DNA of 64,000 nucleotides from a virus. The position numbers and the translations under genes are program-made. The stretch is taken from positions 1 to 64,000 of IMG/VR virus record IMGVR_UViG_3300020183_000041. One strand, 5' to 3'. The notes below the pieces were generated by a model that had not been told where the DNA came from, did no database searches, and worked only from the letters and a program-made list of their open reading frames with translations. Below, in pieces: positions 45,770-53,824 of this stretch. The stretch's first letter is position 1. Every line of letters begins with the position of its first letter.

Positions 45770-46071
45770 TATTTTCTCCAGTTTTCAATGACATAGGCAT
45801 TAATTTTTTTATCAATAGTTTCACAATGAAATGGGTCATAAGGAGTTGAACGAATTTCATTTGCAAGTTTTGGATTAACTTGCCTAAGGACATTGAAATA
45901 AGTTTGCCCCTCTTTACATTTTGGATTTTCAAGTTTTGCTTGTTCAAATTTTGTCGCAAAAATTGAAAACTCAAAGAAAACATCGTACAAATCTTCAATT
46001 TCTTTTTCTGTCATGTGTACTTCTTTATTTCGAATTTTTCTTATAATTTTTTCAAAGTTATCATCATTCAT
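45769..46071 (-). CDS. Unknown helical protein (100 aa)
   Basis: MNDDNFEKIIRKIRNKEVHMTEKEIEDLYDVFFEF and a TYFNVLRQVNPKLANEIRST helix. Basic/acidic mix. No motif. Confidence 0.52.
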   Translation of the reverse strand: MNDDNFEKIIRKIRNKEVHMTEKEIEDLYDVFFEFSIFATKFEQAKLENPKCKEGQTYFNVLRQVNPKLANEIRSTPYDPFHCETIDKKINAYVIENWRK

Positions 46072-46080
46072 TTTTTTCCC

Positions 46081-46308
46081 CTAATCGTTTGTAATCAAGT
46101 CATTTCTGACATTGAGAGTTTTTAATTCATCTTTTTTAATCCAGAAATAGTTGCTCTTATGCAAAAGAGCGGGAGTATAGATTTTTCTAAACTCCCGCTC
46201 TGACTTATCAAGTCCTATTTTTTGACAGGTTTCTGATAAACAATACTCATAGCCTGCTTCTAATCGTTCATCAATGAATTCCGACGAACAATAAATACAA
46301 ATTGCCAT
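46081..46308 (-). CDS. Zinc-finger-like small protein (75 aa)
   Basis: CIYCSSEF ... YCLSETCQ form a four-Cys zinc site at the N-terminus; the pattern of CxYCxxEF...GxxYCxxxxC is common in actinophage genomes. Tail is basic. Function unknown. Confidence 0.57.
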   Translation of the reverse strand: MAICIYCSSEFIDERLEAGYEYCLSETCQKIGLDKSEREFRKIYTPALLHKSNYFWIKKDELKTLNVRNDLITND

Positions 46309-46313
46309 TTGAA

Positions 46314-46478
46314 TTACCTCATTGCTTCCCTACGAATATCTTTGAGTTTATCTGGGTAACTATGCCATTCTTTTGCAGCATCAAAACCAACGCCTTCACC
46401 TGGATGATTATCTTTGATAATCTTTTCAAGAGCAATCATTTCTTTGATTTTCTCTTGTTCTTTTTTGCTCAGTATCAT
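46314..46478 (-). CDS. Small helical protein (54 aa)
   Basis: ATG 46478 directly after the upstream stop, with AAAGGA site. MILSKKEQEKIKEMIALEKI, then GVGFDAAKEWHSYPDKLKDIRREA. Unknown. Confidence 0.52.
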   Translation of the reverse strand: MILSKKEQEKIKEMIALEKIIKDNHPGEGVGFDAAKEWHSYPDKLKDIRREAMR

Positions 46479-46479
46479 T

Positions 46480-46833
46480 TTATCCTTTCTGAATAAGCCA
46501 TTTACCCTCATCATTCTGAACAATTTGAATTGATGTATCAATTTGCAAATCAGCAAGCAACTGCAACTGATAATCAATCAGTTCTTTTCTTTTTTCACTA
46601 TCAAGTACAAGATAGAACTTCTCATTATCAAAATCAAAGAGAAAACCATCATTTAATGATTTACGAATTGCATTACGATTCCAACTCATAAGCAACTCTG
46701 TGCCTTTGTCATCACCCCAATAATTTCTTTCACTCAATGGAGTATCAAACAAACTCTTTGTCTTTTTCTTTGCTTTGCCACGCCGAATAAGTTTGTCTTG
46801 TATTTGAGCAAGGTTTACTTTTGTATTTTCCAT
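46480..46833 (-). CDS. KVNL-motif protein related to array cassettes 8-10
   Basis: 117 residues from ATG 46833. The start TKVNLAQIQDKLIRRGK matches the array motif KVNLAELQGKIAKKGK at 9 of 16 positions. The end (IDTSIQIVQNDEGKWLIQKG) resembles the final beta hairpin there. The middle (SERNYWGDDKGTELLMSWNR) is different. It suggests the array family has a copy in the phage backbone. Confidence 0.55.
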   Translation of the reverse strand: MENTKVNLAQIQDKLIRRGKAKKKTKSLFDTPLSERNYWGDDKGTELLMSWNRNAIRKSLNDGFLFDFDNEKFYLVLDSEKRKELIDYQLQLLADLQIDTSIQIVQNDEGKWLIQKG

Positions 46834-46834
46834 G

Positions 46835-47293
46835 TTACTCACCAGCCTTTTGATTTTCTTCAGGAAATTCATTACTTGAAGTCAAGTGACTTGTAATATT
46901 GATTACTTCATTACCAATTTTAGCAATGTTCATTGTATTTATACACTCACTTGCAATAGCACTAGCAGTATGTTTTCTGCGAGGACCAAATGAGGATTTA
47001 GAATAACGACTGCCATCTGGATAACCAACGGGCAATACTTTAACATTCTCATCATCATTTGAAATGACTTGTTCTGTAAGGTTTGCTAGACTCAATGCAT
47101 TAAGGATAATACCAGCATTGAATGTATAACCAAGGTTTGTGTAAACCTGATACCATTCGCAACCATTATCTAGCATTGCATCTACACGAATGACAATACC
47201 ATACTCATTATCATCGTCAGAAATGTCAATACCAATAAGTTTGTCACAAATGACATTATACTTGGACTTTGAGTTTGCATTACGATTACTCAT
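46835..47293 (-). CDS. Unknown protein (152 aa), first gene behind the 47.4 kb promoter
   Basis: Begins MSNRNANSKSKYNVICDKLIGIDI. Includes VIRVDAMLDNGCEWYQVYTNLGYTFNAG and a basic RYSKSSFGPRRKHTASA. First in the long leftward small-gene operon, right after the sigma-70 promoter and operator. Unknown function; position suits an early protein. Confidence 0.55.
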   Translation of the reverse strand: MSNRNANSKSKYNVICDKLIGIDISDDDNEYGIVIRVDAMLDNGCEWYQVYTNLGYTFNAGIILNALSLANLTEQVISNDDENVKVLPVGYPDGSRYSKSSFGPRRKHTASAIASECINTMNIAKIGNEVINITSHLTSSNEFPEENQKAGE

Positions 47294-47345
47294 AGAACCC
47301 CCGTTCTAAATGATTTATCTATGGATTTGCAAAACATTATCATTT

Positions 47346-47405
47346 GGGTATCAAATGATACCCCAACGACCCCAAAATAGTATCACAGTCGGGTTCCAAA
47401 GTCAA
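47346..47405 (-). promoter_or_regulatory. Sigma-70 promoter with operator-like palindrome
   Basis: On the minus strand TTGACT (47400-47405), 17-base spacer, TACTAT (47377-47382): near-consensus. Downstream of the start, GGGTATCA-AA-TGATACCC (47346-47363) forms an 8-bp dyad that a repressor dimer could bind. It should drive the leftward small-gene operon beginning at 47293. Confidence 0.75.
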
Positions 47406-47675
47406 GCCAAATTGAAACAAACCAGAAATTTTTTTTACCCTGCAGGAAACTCTGCATTATTTATTAGTGAGAATATTAACGAGCTAATAAATGATTTGGT
47501 GGAGCTTCATGATCGCTCAAATAAAAGATTGCCAAAGAGCTTGATAATCGGTTGATAAATGATTAAATAAATAATTTACGGGGCCCTATTTGAATTAGAT
47601 TTATCTTAATTTTTAGTATGCAGTTCACAAGCCATACACACTTTTTATGTAAACCTGATTTCCAAACACATTTCA
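47406..47675. other. Intergenic region, no clear gene
   Basis: AT-rich. A plus-strand frame ending at 47555 has a protein-like tail (ALFISENINELINDLVELHD) but runs through the leftward promoter and has no ribosome site, so it could be a gene remnant. Nothing else is seen besides a GGGCCC at ~47582. Confidence 0.4.
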
Positions 47676-48545
47676 CTATTTCTTTCGTTTATTTTTTTTC
47701 TTCGGAAAAGAAGGCGCAGGCTTGTCTACATTACCTTTTATTACATTGTCTTCAAGAAATGTAAGCATTGTTGCTTTATATTTCATCCTGCCAATATGAG
47801 TCATTTCTATTGATGGATCAACCCATACTTTACCACCGATTTCTTGCCAGTATCTACAAAATCCATAATCTTCAGAAAGAAAACGATTCTTCACAGGTTC
47901 AACATAAGAATTGAAAAAAGCATAAGACCAGTTTTTTTCTTCTTCTGTAAGCGAACCAGTATCGTCACTATACTTGAGTTCTGGATACTTCTCAATCATC
48001 TTTTCAAAAACCGATCTTTTAATAAGCATAAAACCAGTTCCTGCATCATAAATCTCTATAGCACCATTATCAACATTTAAATTAAGATTCTCTACGCCTG
48101 CAACCGGATTAACAACAAATCTCAAACTTCTTTCTAGCAATTTATCTGCCGGAATACCGCGTTTAACATTTGCTTCAACACGATTCCAAAGGACATCTTT
48201 TATTGGATACGAGCCAGTCATTATCTCTTTATTATGCCATAAAAGTTTTAAAATATCTTCTGGTGAGAAACCTAAATCAACATCAATAAACATGATATGA
48301 GTAAACTCTGGGTTAGCCAGAAATTTGGCAACTATGTTGTTTCTAGCTCTATTTATAAGAGAATCAGAAATTGTTGCAACAGAAAAAGTCAAGCCAATTT
48401 CTTTGAACATCATTGCTGTTCTCATCATTGACATAAAAGTAGGTTCTGTAATTAGTTGATCATAACATGGCATTGCAATCATTGGATGCCATGATTTGAT
48501 TTGTTCATTTGTAATTTCAATTTCTTTTTGTTCAAAAATTGTCAT
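47676..48545 (-). CDS. GT-A glycosyltransferase-like protein
   Basis: 289 residues from ATG 48545; the longer frame to 48578 enters a terminator. WHPMIAMPCYDQLITEPTF, NNIVAKFLANPEFTHIMFIDVDLGFSPEDILKLL contains a DxD motif (DVD) for metal-nucleotide-sugar binding, then GTGFMLIKRSVF and SEDYGFCRYWQEIGGKVWVDP, typical of GT-A enzymes on phage and capsule targets. Third glycosyltransferase in the window. Confidence 0.75.
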   Translation of the reverse strand: MTIFEQKEIEITNEQIKSWHPMIAMPCYDQLITEPTFMSMMRTAMMFKEIGLTFSVATISDSLINRARNNIVAKFLANPEFTHIMFIDVDLGFSPEDILKLLWHNKEIMTGSYPIKDVLWNRVEANVKRGIPADKLLERSLRFVVNPVAGVENLNLNVDNGAIEIYDAGTGFMLIKRSVFEKMIEKYPELKYSDDTGSLTEEEKNWSYAFFNSYVEPVKNRFLSEDYGFCRYWQEIGGKVWVDPSIEMTHIGRMKYKATMLTFLEDNVIKGNVDKPAPSFPKKKNKRKK

Positions 48546-48568
48546 ACCGTGATTATACACAAAAAAAA

Positions 48569-48590
48569 GGCCCTGCATTGCTGCAGGGCC
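48569..48590. terminator. Bidirectional intrinsic terminator
   Basis: GGCCCTGCA/TGCAGGGCC stem flanked by A-run (48561-48568) and T-run (48591-48596), so it can stop transcripts from either side; ends gene 48610-48954. Confidence 0.85.
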
Positions 48591-48609
48591 TTTTTTGTTT
48601 ACTTCTTTG

Positions 48610-48954
48610 TCAGGCTTTTGTCTTGACGTTTGTCTTGACGGACTTTATATCCTTTGCAGTAACTGCAACATCTGCCTTCTTGTTTCCGTTAGTCTGGACT
48701 TTGAAAAACAAAGAATTAGTCTTGCGGTCAAAGTGAATAGTAACCTTAAGATTAAGCTTCTTTGCTTGAGCACGAATTCTCTGCTGGAGAGAGTTGAACT
48801 TTTTGCCTTCTTGAACATTTTCAATTTGAAATGCTTCTCCATTTTTTGAAGATGCAGTCAAAGAGTCAATAATCATCTGCAATTCTGCACTGGTTCTACC
48901 AGTACGGGTAATTTCAGGAAAAGTATCAACTTTTTTGATGCTCATTGTGGACAT
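48610..48954 (-). CDS. Small protein with QQRxRAxAKKLNLKVTIHF helix-strand end
   Basis: 114 residues, GGAGCC site 5 bases upstream. Middle region ITRTGRTSAELQMIIDSLTAS, end KFNSLQQRIRAQAKKLNLKVTIHF and SLFFKVQTNG resembles the RQRA...IxIxW..NGEMxIS end of array cassettes 8-10. It has its own structured leader and terminator, so it is expressed alone, like the cassettes. Confidence 0.6.
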   Translation of the reverse strand: MSTMSIKKVDTFPEITRTGRTSAELQMIIDSLTASSKNGEAFQIENVQEGKKFNSLQQRIRAQAKKLNLKVTIHFDRKTNSLFFKVQTNGNKKADVAVTAKDIKSVKTNVKTKA

Positions 48955-49080
48955 TTTTGGCTCCTTTATCTTTTATGTTTTGGTTTATATTTTTGTTAAT
49001 TGTGGGTAGAGACACCCTTGCAGTTACTAACCCTAGCACCTACGTTCGCAGATGCAAGTCGAACAGCAAAATTATTTAAA
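48955..49080 (-). promoter_or_regulatory. Structured leader with pseudoknot potential
   Basis: On the minus strand, hairpin GTTCG/CGAAC (49044-49064) has an 11-base loop containing CTTGCA (49053-49058). Downstream TGCAAG (49017-49022) can pair with it fully. A second hairpin GGGT-GTCTCT-ACCC (49004-49017) follows. A loop-tail pseudoknot before a start codon suggests a riboswitch-like or protein-binding leader. No known class recognised. Confidence 0.5.
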
Positions 49081-49086
49081 AAATTA

Positions 49087-49284
49087 TTATTCTTCTAATG
49101 TATCTATTGAAGATTCTTTTGAATACTGAACAAAATCTCTTAGCTTATTAAAAGAAATCTTAAGTGCAATATTTTCCATCATTAATCTAGAGTTAAGCAG
49201 CAACAATTCGTTTATGATTTCGTCTGCTGTCGGTGACAAATCTTCTGTTTTATTTTTATTATCTGTTTTATTGTTATTAGCCAT
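49087..49284 (-). CDS. Small coiled-coil protein (65 aa)
   Basis: ATG 49284 overlaps the terminase stop (ATGA). N-terminal polar stretch, then a leucine-rich helix (IINELLLLNSRLMMENIALKI). Probably made with the terminase. Unknown. Confidence 0.55.
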   Translation of the reverse strand: MANNNKTDNKNKTEDLSPTADEIINELLLLNSRLMMENIALKISFNKLRDFVQYSKESSIDTLEE

Positions 49285-51023
49285 CATAGCGATTCTAACC
49301 ATCTTTCTATATCGTTTGCTCCCACTTGCTTTTTGCTGTAGGCAGGGGTCATGTGTTTGACAGAACCATTATACAGGTTGACATTGCCGAATTCTGGTAT
49401 ATCTTCATCAAATTCATAGTCAAAATCTGAACCAAGGATTTCTATTGTAACTTCTGATTCAACTCCAATATTTTGAATACAATTGTAAGTGGCACCAGCA
49501 AGAGAGTCGGCTAAATCTTTTGAACCAGAATTCGGGTGATCGATTTTATTATTAGAAAATAATCTAAGTTTGAGCAGTTCTTCTTCAACAAGAAGTTCAC
49601 TCCAATAACCCCTAAGTCTTGTATCATAAATTGATGTCATTAATGTGTCATAATCTGTTTTTTTAACGCTATGGAAGTCGGCATTGATGCCTTGTGCTCT
49701 TAAACTTTGTATCATTTCAATTGACTGCCATCTATCAAATGTTACTAATCCAACATCGAATTTACGGCACAAATCAACAATCATTTGTCTTACAGAAGCA
49801 AAATTAATTTCTTCACCTGGTTTAGCTTCCCAAGAATAAATTAAATCAACATTTACAACAGGAAGATTTTCTACACCCATTGATGTTTTAACTTCTTTTA
49901 GTCCTGAACAATGAACCATACATAGAGCAGATCTATCTCTTTTAAATCCAAGATCTATATGTATGAAACGAGTATGAGCATCTTTGTTATTAAACCACTT
50001 TTTAAAATTGCCCTCCTCGTCTATTGGGTCTTCTCCATAAACAAAAGCTTTTCTCACAAGATCCGCATCTCTAAAATATGCGTCTTCCATATTTGGTGGT
50101 TCACATTCAAATCTTGCTTTTGCTTCAATTGGATTTCTTATGTATTCAGATTCTAATTGTTCTCTCTCAATTGTTGGATTCACTTCCCAAGTGGCAGCTT
50201 TTATAAACCAGGTTTTTGGTTCGTTCTTGTCTTTTGCACCAAAATATCTTTGCTGAATAAAATCACCTTTGTATCGCGGGAAAGAGAGCAAAATAACTTT
50301 GCCCACTTCTGGGAACCTTGACATTACAGATAATTTACTCATATTATAAATAGCAGAAGCGGAGCCTTTAGATCTTGTATCTCCTCTTACTTCGGCATCT
50401 GTTTTGAATGCTGATATCTCATCCAAAATAATTGACATAACTTCATAACCTTCCCATCCTTCACTTTCTGAGTGACCTGAGAAACAACGTACTGGTCTAG
50501 AGAAAAAGAATATTTCAGAAACACGTGGTTCAAAGCCAACCGAATTGAAATATGGTGAAGAAAGTAGTAGATTCTTCAACGGCTCAAAGAACACTCTTTG
50601 AGCTTGCTGTGCGTTTACAGCAAGATTTAACAAATCAATATAAACACCTTTAGCTTTACCAAAATAATTTAAAGGATCTCTAAGACAATGAAGTTGATAG
50701 GCAGTATACGCAATAGATATTCTGGCACAGTGGTCTTTGCCAGAACCTTTACCTAACATGCAAATTACTTCATTGTCTGTATATTCTTTATAATATTCAA
50801 ACCCCTTTTTTTCTCCCATTATTTTGGCCAGAGTAGGTGCTTTAAATATTTGAGTGCTGTGACGGACAATCTCTAATTGAATTGGCGATAGTGGAGGTAA
50901 ACCTAAATATTTTTTATCTGTTACAAATATTTCAATTGGAACAGGTTCTTCAACTAATTCATCTTGTTTTAACAATTTATCAAAATCATCAAAATTTAAA
51001 TTTATACCAAGATAATCAGGCAT
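49284..51023 (-). CDS. terL: Large terminase subunit
   Basis: 579 residues. ATPase: MLGKGSGKD Walker A at 91-97, IILDE Walker B ending at 201-202, then a coupling stretch LLSFPRYKGDF. Nuclease (RNase H-like): HIDLGFKRDRSALCMV (~362), VTFDRWQS and NSGSKDLADSLAGAT provide the acidic triad. It translocates and cuts phage DNA during packaging through the portal at 5531-7138. Upstream lies the small-terminase-like gene and two direct repeats. Confidence 0.92.
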   Translation of the reverse strand: MPDYLGINLNFDDFDKLLKQDELVEEPVPIEIFVTDKKYLGLPPLSPIQLEIVRHSTQIFKAPTLAKIMGEKKGFEYYKEYTDNEVICMLGKGSGKDHCARISIAYTAYQLHCLRDPLNYFGKAKGVYIDLLNLAVNAQQAQRVFFEPLKNLLLSSPYFNSVGFEPRVSEIFFFSRPVRCFSGHSESEGWEGYEVMSIILDEISAFKTDAEVRGDTRSKGSASAIYNMSKLSVMSRFPEVGKVILLSFPRYKGDFIQQRYFGAKDKNEPKTWFIKAATWEVNPTIEREQLESEYIRNPIEAKARFECEPPNMEDAYFRDADLVRKAFVYGEDPIDEEGNFKKWFNNKDAHTRFIHIDLGFKRDRSALCMVHCSGLKEVKTSMGVENLPVVNVDLIYSWEAKPGEEINFASVRQMIVDLCRKFDVGLVTFDRWQSIEMIQSLRAQGINADFHSVKKTDYDTLMTSIYDTRLRGYWSELLVEEELLKLRLFSNNKIDHPNSGSKDLADSLAGATYNCIQNIGVESEVTIEILGSDFDYEFDEDIPEFGNVNLYNGSVKHMTPAYSKKQVGANDIERWLESL

Positions 51024-51062
51024 TGCAATAGTTATCCTTAAAAATATAACATGTAAAGGCCT

Positions 51063-51120
51063 TTTTTGACTTCACAAATCCTAGGTAAAGACCGTTTTTG
51101 ACTTCACAAATCCTAGGTAA
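51063..51120. repeat. Two 26-bp direct repeats between terminase genes
   Basis: TTTTTGACTTCACAAATCCT AGGTAA at 51063-51088 and 51095-51120, identical, with a 6-base spacer (period 32, about three helical turns). Each holds the palindrome CCTAGG. They lie between the putative small and large terminase genes. Confidence 0.85.
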
Positions 51121-51142
51121 TGGCAAAAAAATAGGTCTCAAA

Positions 51143-51724
51143 TTATGAATCATCATCGACCTCATCTACATCAATTGGTTCTTGTTCATCCATTATTTCA
51201 AATGCAATTGCCAATTCTTTACGAACTTCTTCTGCAACTTCTGGGAATTTAGAAATAACATCACGCAAAACCCTTGAAAGCACTTGATTAACATTTTCAG
51301 CCTTTTGCATCCGACCAATGTATTCAGCATCGGAGTTATTTCCTCCCATTAATTTATGCAATTGGGCTTTTTTTGTAGCAAGTTCTCCAGCAAGTTTAAT
51401 TGCTTGAATTCTTGCAGCAACCATTCCGTGGTCAGTTGCAATGTTAATTGTTTCCCAAGCCTCTTTGCTCAATTCATCAAATTCTTTAAGAGCTTTAATT
51501 GTATTAAACTGTATTCTTTCAAGAAAATAAGGGTCTTCTTCTGCTTGCCTGCTAATTATTTTTTTATATTCTTCAATATGTTCTTTGACAGCATCAACAT
51601 TGATTGACATTAAAGAAGCAATTTCATGCAACGAATATCCTTTGACATGCATTAGGCCAACATCTTCAACATCTTTTATTTTTTCAATTAAATTTTTACT
51701 TTTTACTTTTTCAATATCTGACAT
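51143..51724 (-). CDS. Putative small terminase subunit
   Basis: 193 residues from ATG 51724. HTH-like segment GYSLHEIASLMSINVDAVKEHIEEYKKII near the N-terminus, then long helices (FNTIKALKEFDELSKEAWE, ARIQAIKLAGELATKKAQLHKLMG), and an acidic tail, as in TerS proteins. It would bind the packaging site and feed TerL. Position immediately upstream of terL is the main support. Overlaps the glycosyltransferase end by 22 bases. Confidence 0.65.
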   Translation of the reverse strand: MSDIEKVKSKNLIEKIKDVEDVGLMHVKGYSLHEIASLMSINVDAVKEHIEEYKKIISRQAEEDPYFLERIQFNTIKALKEFDELSKEAWETINIATDHGMVAARIQAIKLAGELATKKAQLHKLMGGNNSDAEYIGRMQKAENVNQVLSRVLRDVISKFPEVAEEVRKELAIAFEIMDEQEPIDVDEVDDDS

Positions 51725-52770
51725 ATTCTGTCGTAATATTCCTTTGTTATGTTTTCCCAAGACCATTGATCAAAATAAGAAATAGCATTGTCATATGTAA
51801 ATTTAGAGATTTTATCGTAATTATTAATTACATACAACATTTTATCACACAAATCATCGAAATTTGGCAAAGCCCATTGCCCACAACCAGCATATATGCC
51901 TGACATTTTATTTGTGCCCCATGAATAATCTAAAGGAATTGATAAATGTGCATATTCAGTACAGGAAGTAGCGTTTGTACAAATTGTAGGAATGCCTTTA
52001 GCAATCGCTTGAAAAGGCAACATACCCCAACCCTCACCGCTAGTTGGATAAATCAAACAGTCTGCTTTGTCGTATATTTCAGCCAATTCTTTAATTGAAA
52101 CATCTTTTTCAATAACTTCAATATTTGGATGATTGTATATTGAAACCATTTGCCCAGAAGAGTCGTAAAGACGAGCGTCGGGAGCATCTATGCTTTTATA
52201 GATTAATTTATACCGATCATCTTGACCAAAAAGTTTTACAAATGCATTTACCGCAATCTGGCTATTCTTTCGTGTTGATGGAGAGCCTATGCTAAGAAAA
52301 GTAAATTGATAGTTTTTTAATTTTCTTAAAACTGGAAAAAAGAATTCAGAATGAACTCCTAATTTAAAATTGTAAACATCTTTGTTAACACCAGAGTCTA
52401 TAAAAACATCTTGGGCCCATTTAGATGTAGTCCAAATTTCATCCATTTGATTCATTCTTTCAACCCACTCCTCTGGAAGGCGGGTCGTTTCCCAATAAGT
52501 AAAACCAACATTATGGTTGGCTCCACTTGCATAATCAAGCGGAAGTTTGTTATTTATTAATAAATCACAAGATGTATCTAAATTATTTTGTGATTCGTAC
52601 AGTAAATTTATGCGATTATCTAAACAATGCTGAATGCTTGGTGGTATTGCACAGTTTCGTTCAATATTTAAACCAAGAGATATAAGATTTTTATAAATTT
52701 CGTCTGTTGAAACTTTATATCCTTCATTGCGAGTTTGTGTAGCGCTTATACTATTCCATATAATTTTCAT
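51703..52770 (-). CDS. GT-B glycosyltransferase, paralogue with altered EX7E motif
   Basis: 355 residues. FLSIGSPSTRKNSQIAVNAF and CLIYPTSGEGWGMLPFQAIAKGIPT match GT4 enzymes and the gene at 9690-10703. In that paralogue the motif is E-x7-E; here the second Glu is Gln (GMLPFQA), so donor handling or activity may be changed. VGFTYWETTRLPEEW corresponds to the paralogue's VGYTPWE. Acceptor unknown. Confidence 0.75.
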   Translation of the reverse strand: MKIIWNSISATQTRNEGYKVSTDEIYKNLISLGLNIERNCAIPPSIQHCLDNRINLLYESQNNLDTSCDLLINNKLPLDYASGANHNVGFTYWETTRLPEEWVERMNQMDEIWTTSKWAQDVFIDSGVNKDVYNFKLGVHSEFFFPVLRKLKNYQFTFLSIGSPSTRKNSQIAVNAFVKLFGQDDRYKLIYKSIDAPDARLYDSSGQMVSIYNHPNIEVIEKDVSIKELAEIYDKADCLIYPTSGEGWGMLPFQAIAKGIPTICTNATSCTEYAHLSIPLDYSWGTNKMSGIYAGCGQWALPNFDDLCDKMLYVINNYDKISKFTYDNAISYFDQWSWENITKEYYDRICQILKK

Positions 52771-52772
52771 TA

Positions 52773-53528
52773 TTATTCTTTTGGATCAAATGCTAGGACT
52801 TTACCGCCCTCGCCAGCAGCTTTTTCTAGTTCTTCAATTGAATACCCATGTTGTTTAGTAAATTCAACACGATAATTAAACCATCCAGACGTTCCAACCC
52901 AAAATTTTGGATCAGTATCTTTTGCCAATTTTTCCAATTCCTCCGATTCTAGAAGAAAACTAAGAACGCCAAGAGGCATGTAGAGCGTCATATCATAATT
53001 TTCATGTTTATCTTTTGCATAATTACGAATTATATCCTGGAATTCTTTAACTATTTTTTGGACAGGCTGGCCAGAATAAAAATCAATATTGCCATAAGCA
53101 TTTCTTTCTCTTGGGCAATAATTATCAACTGGAGTTACTGTGCCAAAAGAGCGACATACAAACGGCCTAAAGCCATATATGCTACACCCACCTTTATAAA
53201 AAGCACAATATCTTTTAGATTCACCACCAGGCTTCCATGTGTCATCATACATAGCTTCTTTCAAGGAAGTAACAACATCATCCATCCACTGGTTTGCATA
53301 CTCTTCGTTTTTATCTTCTACATAAAGATAATATTGCTGAGTGAGTCTAAAAGCTATGTTTGCACATTCAAACATAGGTATAACTAAACCAATATGACAG
53401 CATTCGCCAGAACCAAGGCACTTGTATTTTGTTTGATTTTGTTTAGCCTCAATAATCCTGATTTGATTATAAATCATATCAAGCCGTGTAAAATTTACAA
53501 TATCATTAGCAGTAACGCTTCTTTTCAT
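52773..53528 (-). CDS. CxxCxxCC-type (YkgJ-like) metal-binding protein
   Basis: 251 residues. CLGSGECCHIGLVIPMFEC, then CAFYKGGCSIYGFRPFVCRSFG: the Cys-rich pattern of the YkgJ/CxxCxxCC family, thought to bind Fe or Zn. C-terminal half is unknown and ends KVLAFDPKE. Phage members exist but have no proven role. Between glycosyltransferase and HTH genes in one operon. Confidence 0.75.
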   Translation of the reverse strand: MKRSVTANDIVNFTRLDMIYNQIRIIEAKQNQTKYKCLGSGECCHIGLVIPMFECANIAFRLTQQYYLYVEDKNEEYANQWMDDVVTSLKEAMYDDTWKPGGESKRYCAFYKGGCSIYGFRPFVCRSFGTVTPVDNYCPRERNAYGNIDFYSGQPVQKIVKEFQDIIRNYAKDKHENYDMTLYMPLGVLSFLLESEELEKLAKDTDPKFWVGTSGWFNYRVEFTKQHGYSIEELEKAAGEGGKVLAFDPKE

Positions 53529-53824
53529 TTCCAGTTCCCAAAACCTTTTTTTCTTACTCTATTGAGTTTTCTTTGTTCTCTTCTTTTCTTTTCAACTTCT
53601 TGTTGCATTGGTGATTTAGGCTTTCTTAAGGAAGTTGAAGAAAGATTTCTTCCTTTTCCTCTGTATTTAAGTAAATCATATTTTTTACACCAGTTATATA
53701 CAGCTTGTGGAGTAACTTCAATATTATAAGTCTGTTTTAGAAGTTTACAAATATCTGTAAGATTCATTCTTTTCTGAACGTAGTGTTCGTATAACCATGA
53801 TTTATCTTTATAAACATCAGCCAT
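53525..53824 (-). CDS. HTH DNA-binding protein
   Basis: 99 residues. MNLTDICKLLKQTYNIEVTPQAVYNWCKKYDLL is a helix-turn-helix of the transposase/sigma-like kind. Strongly basic C-terminus (KKRREQRKLNRVRKKGF). May bind phage DNA near the RuvC-like resolvase gene, with which it overlaps by 8 bases. Confidence 0.68.
   Translation of the reverse strand: MADVYKDKSWLYEHYVQKRMNLTDICKLLKQTYNIEVTPQAVYNWCKKYDLLKYRGKGRNLSSTSLRKPKSPMQQEVEKKRREQRKLNRVRKKGFGNWK

Noticed and set aside
47310-47555. Plus-strand gene at the 47.4 kb promoter
   Set aside because: Its first half covers the leftward promoter and operator, and no ribosome site is present. Only the tail looks protein-like; possibly a remnant.
47611-47645. 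Array-type promoter near 47.6 kb
   Set aside because: TTTTTAGTATGCAG...TCACAAG resembles the array promoter only partly, lacks a TATAGT box at the right distance and has no dyad.
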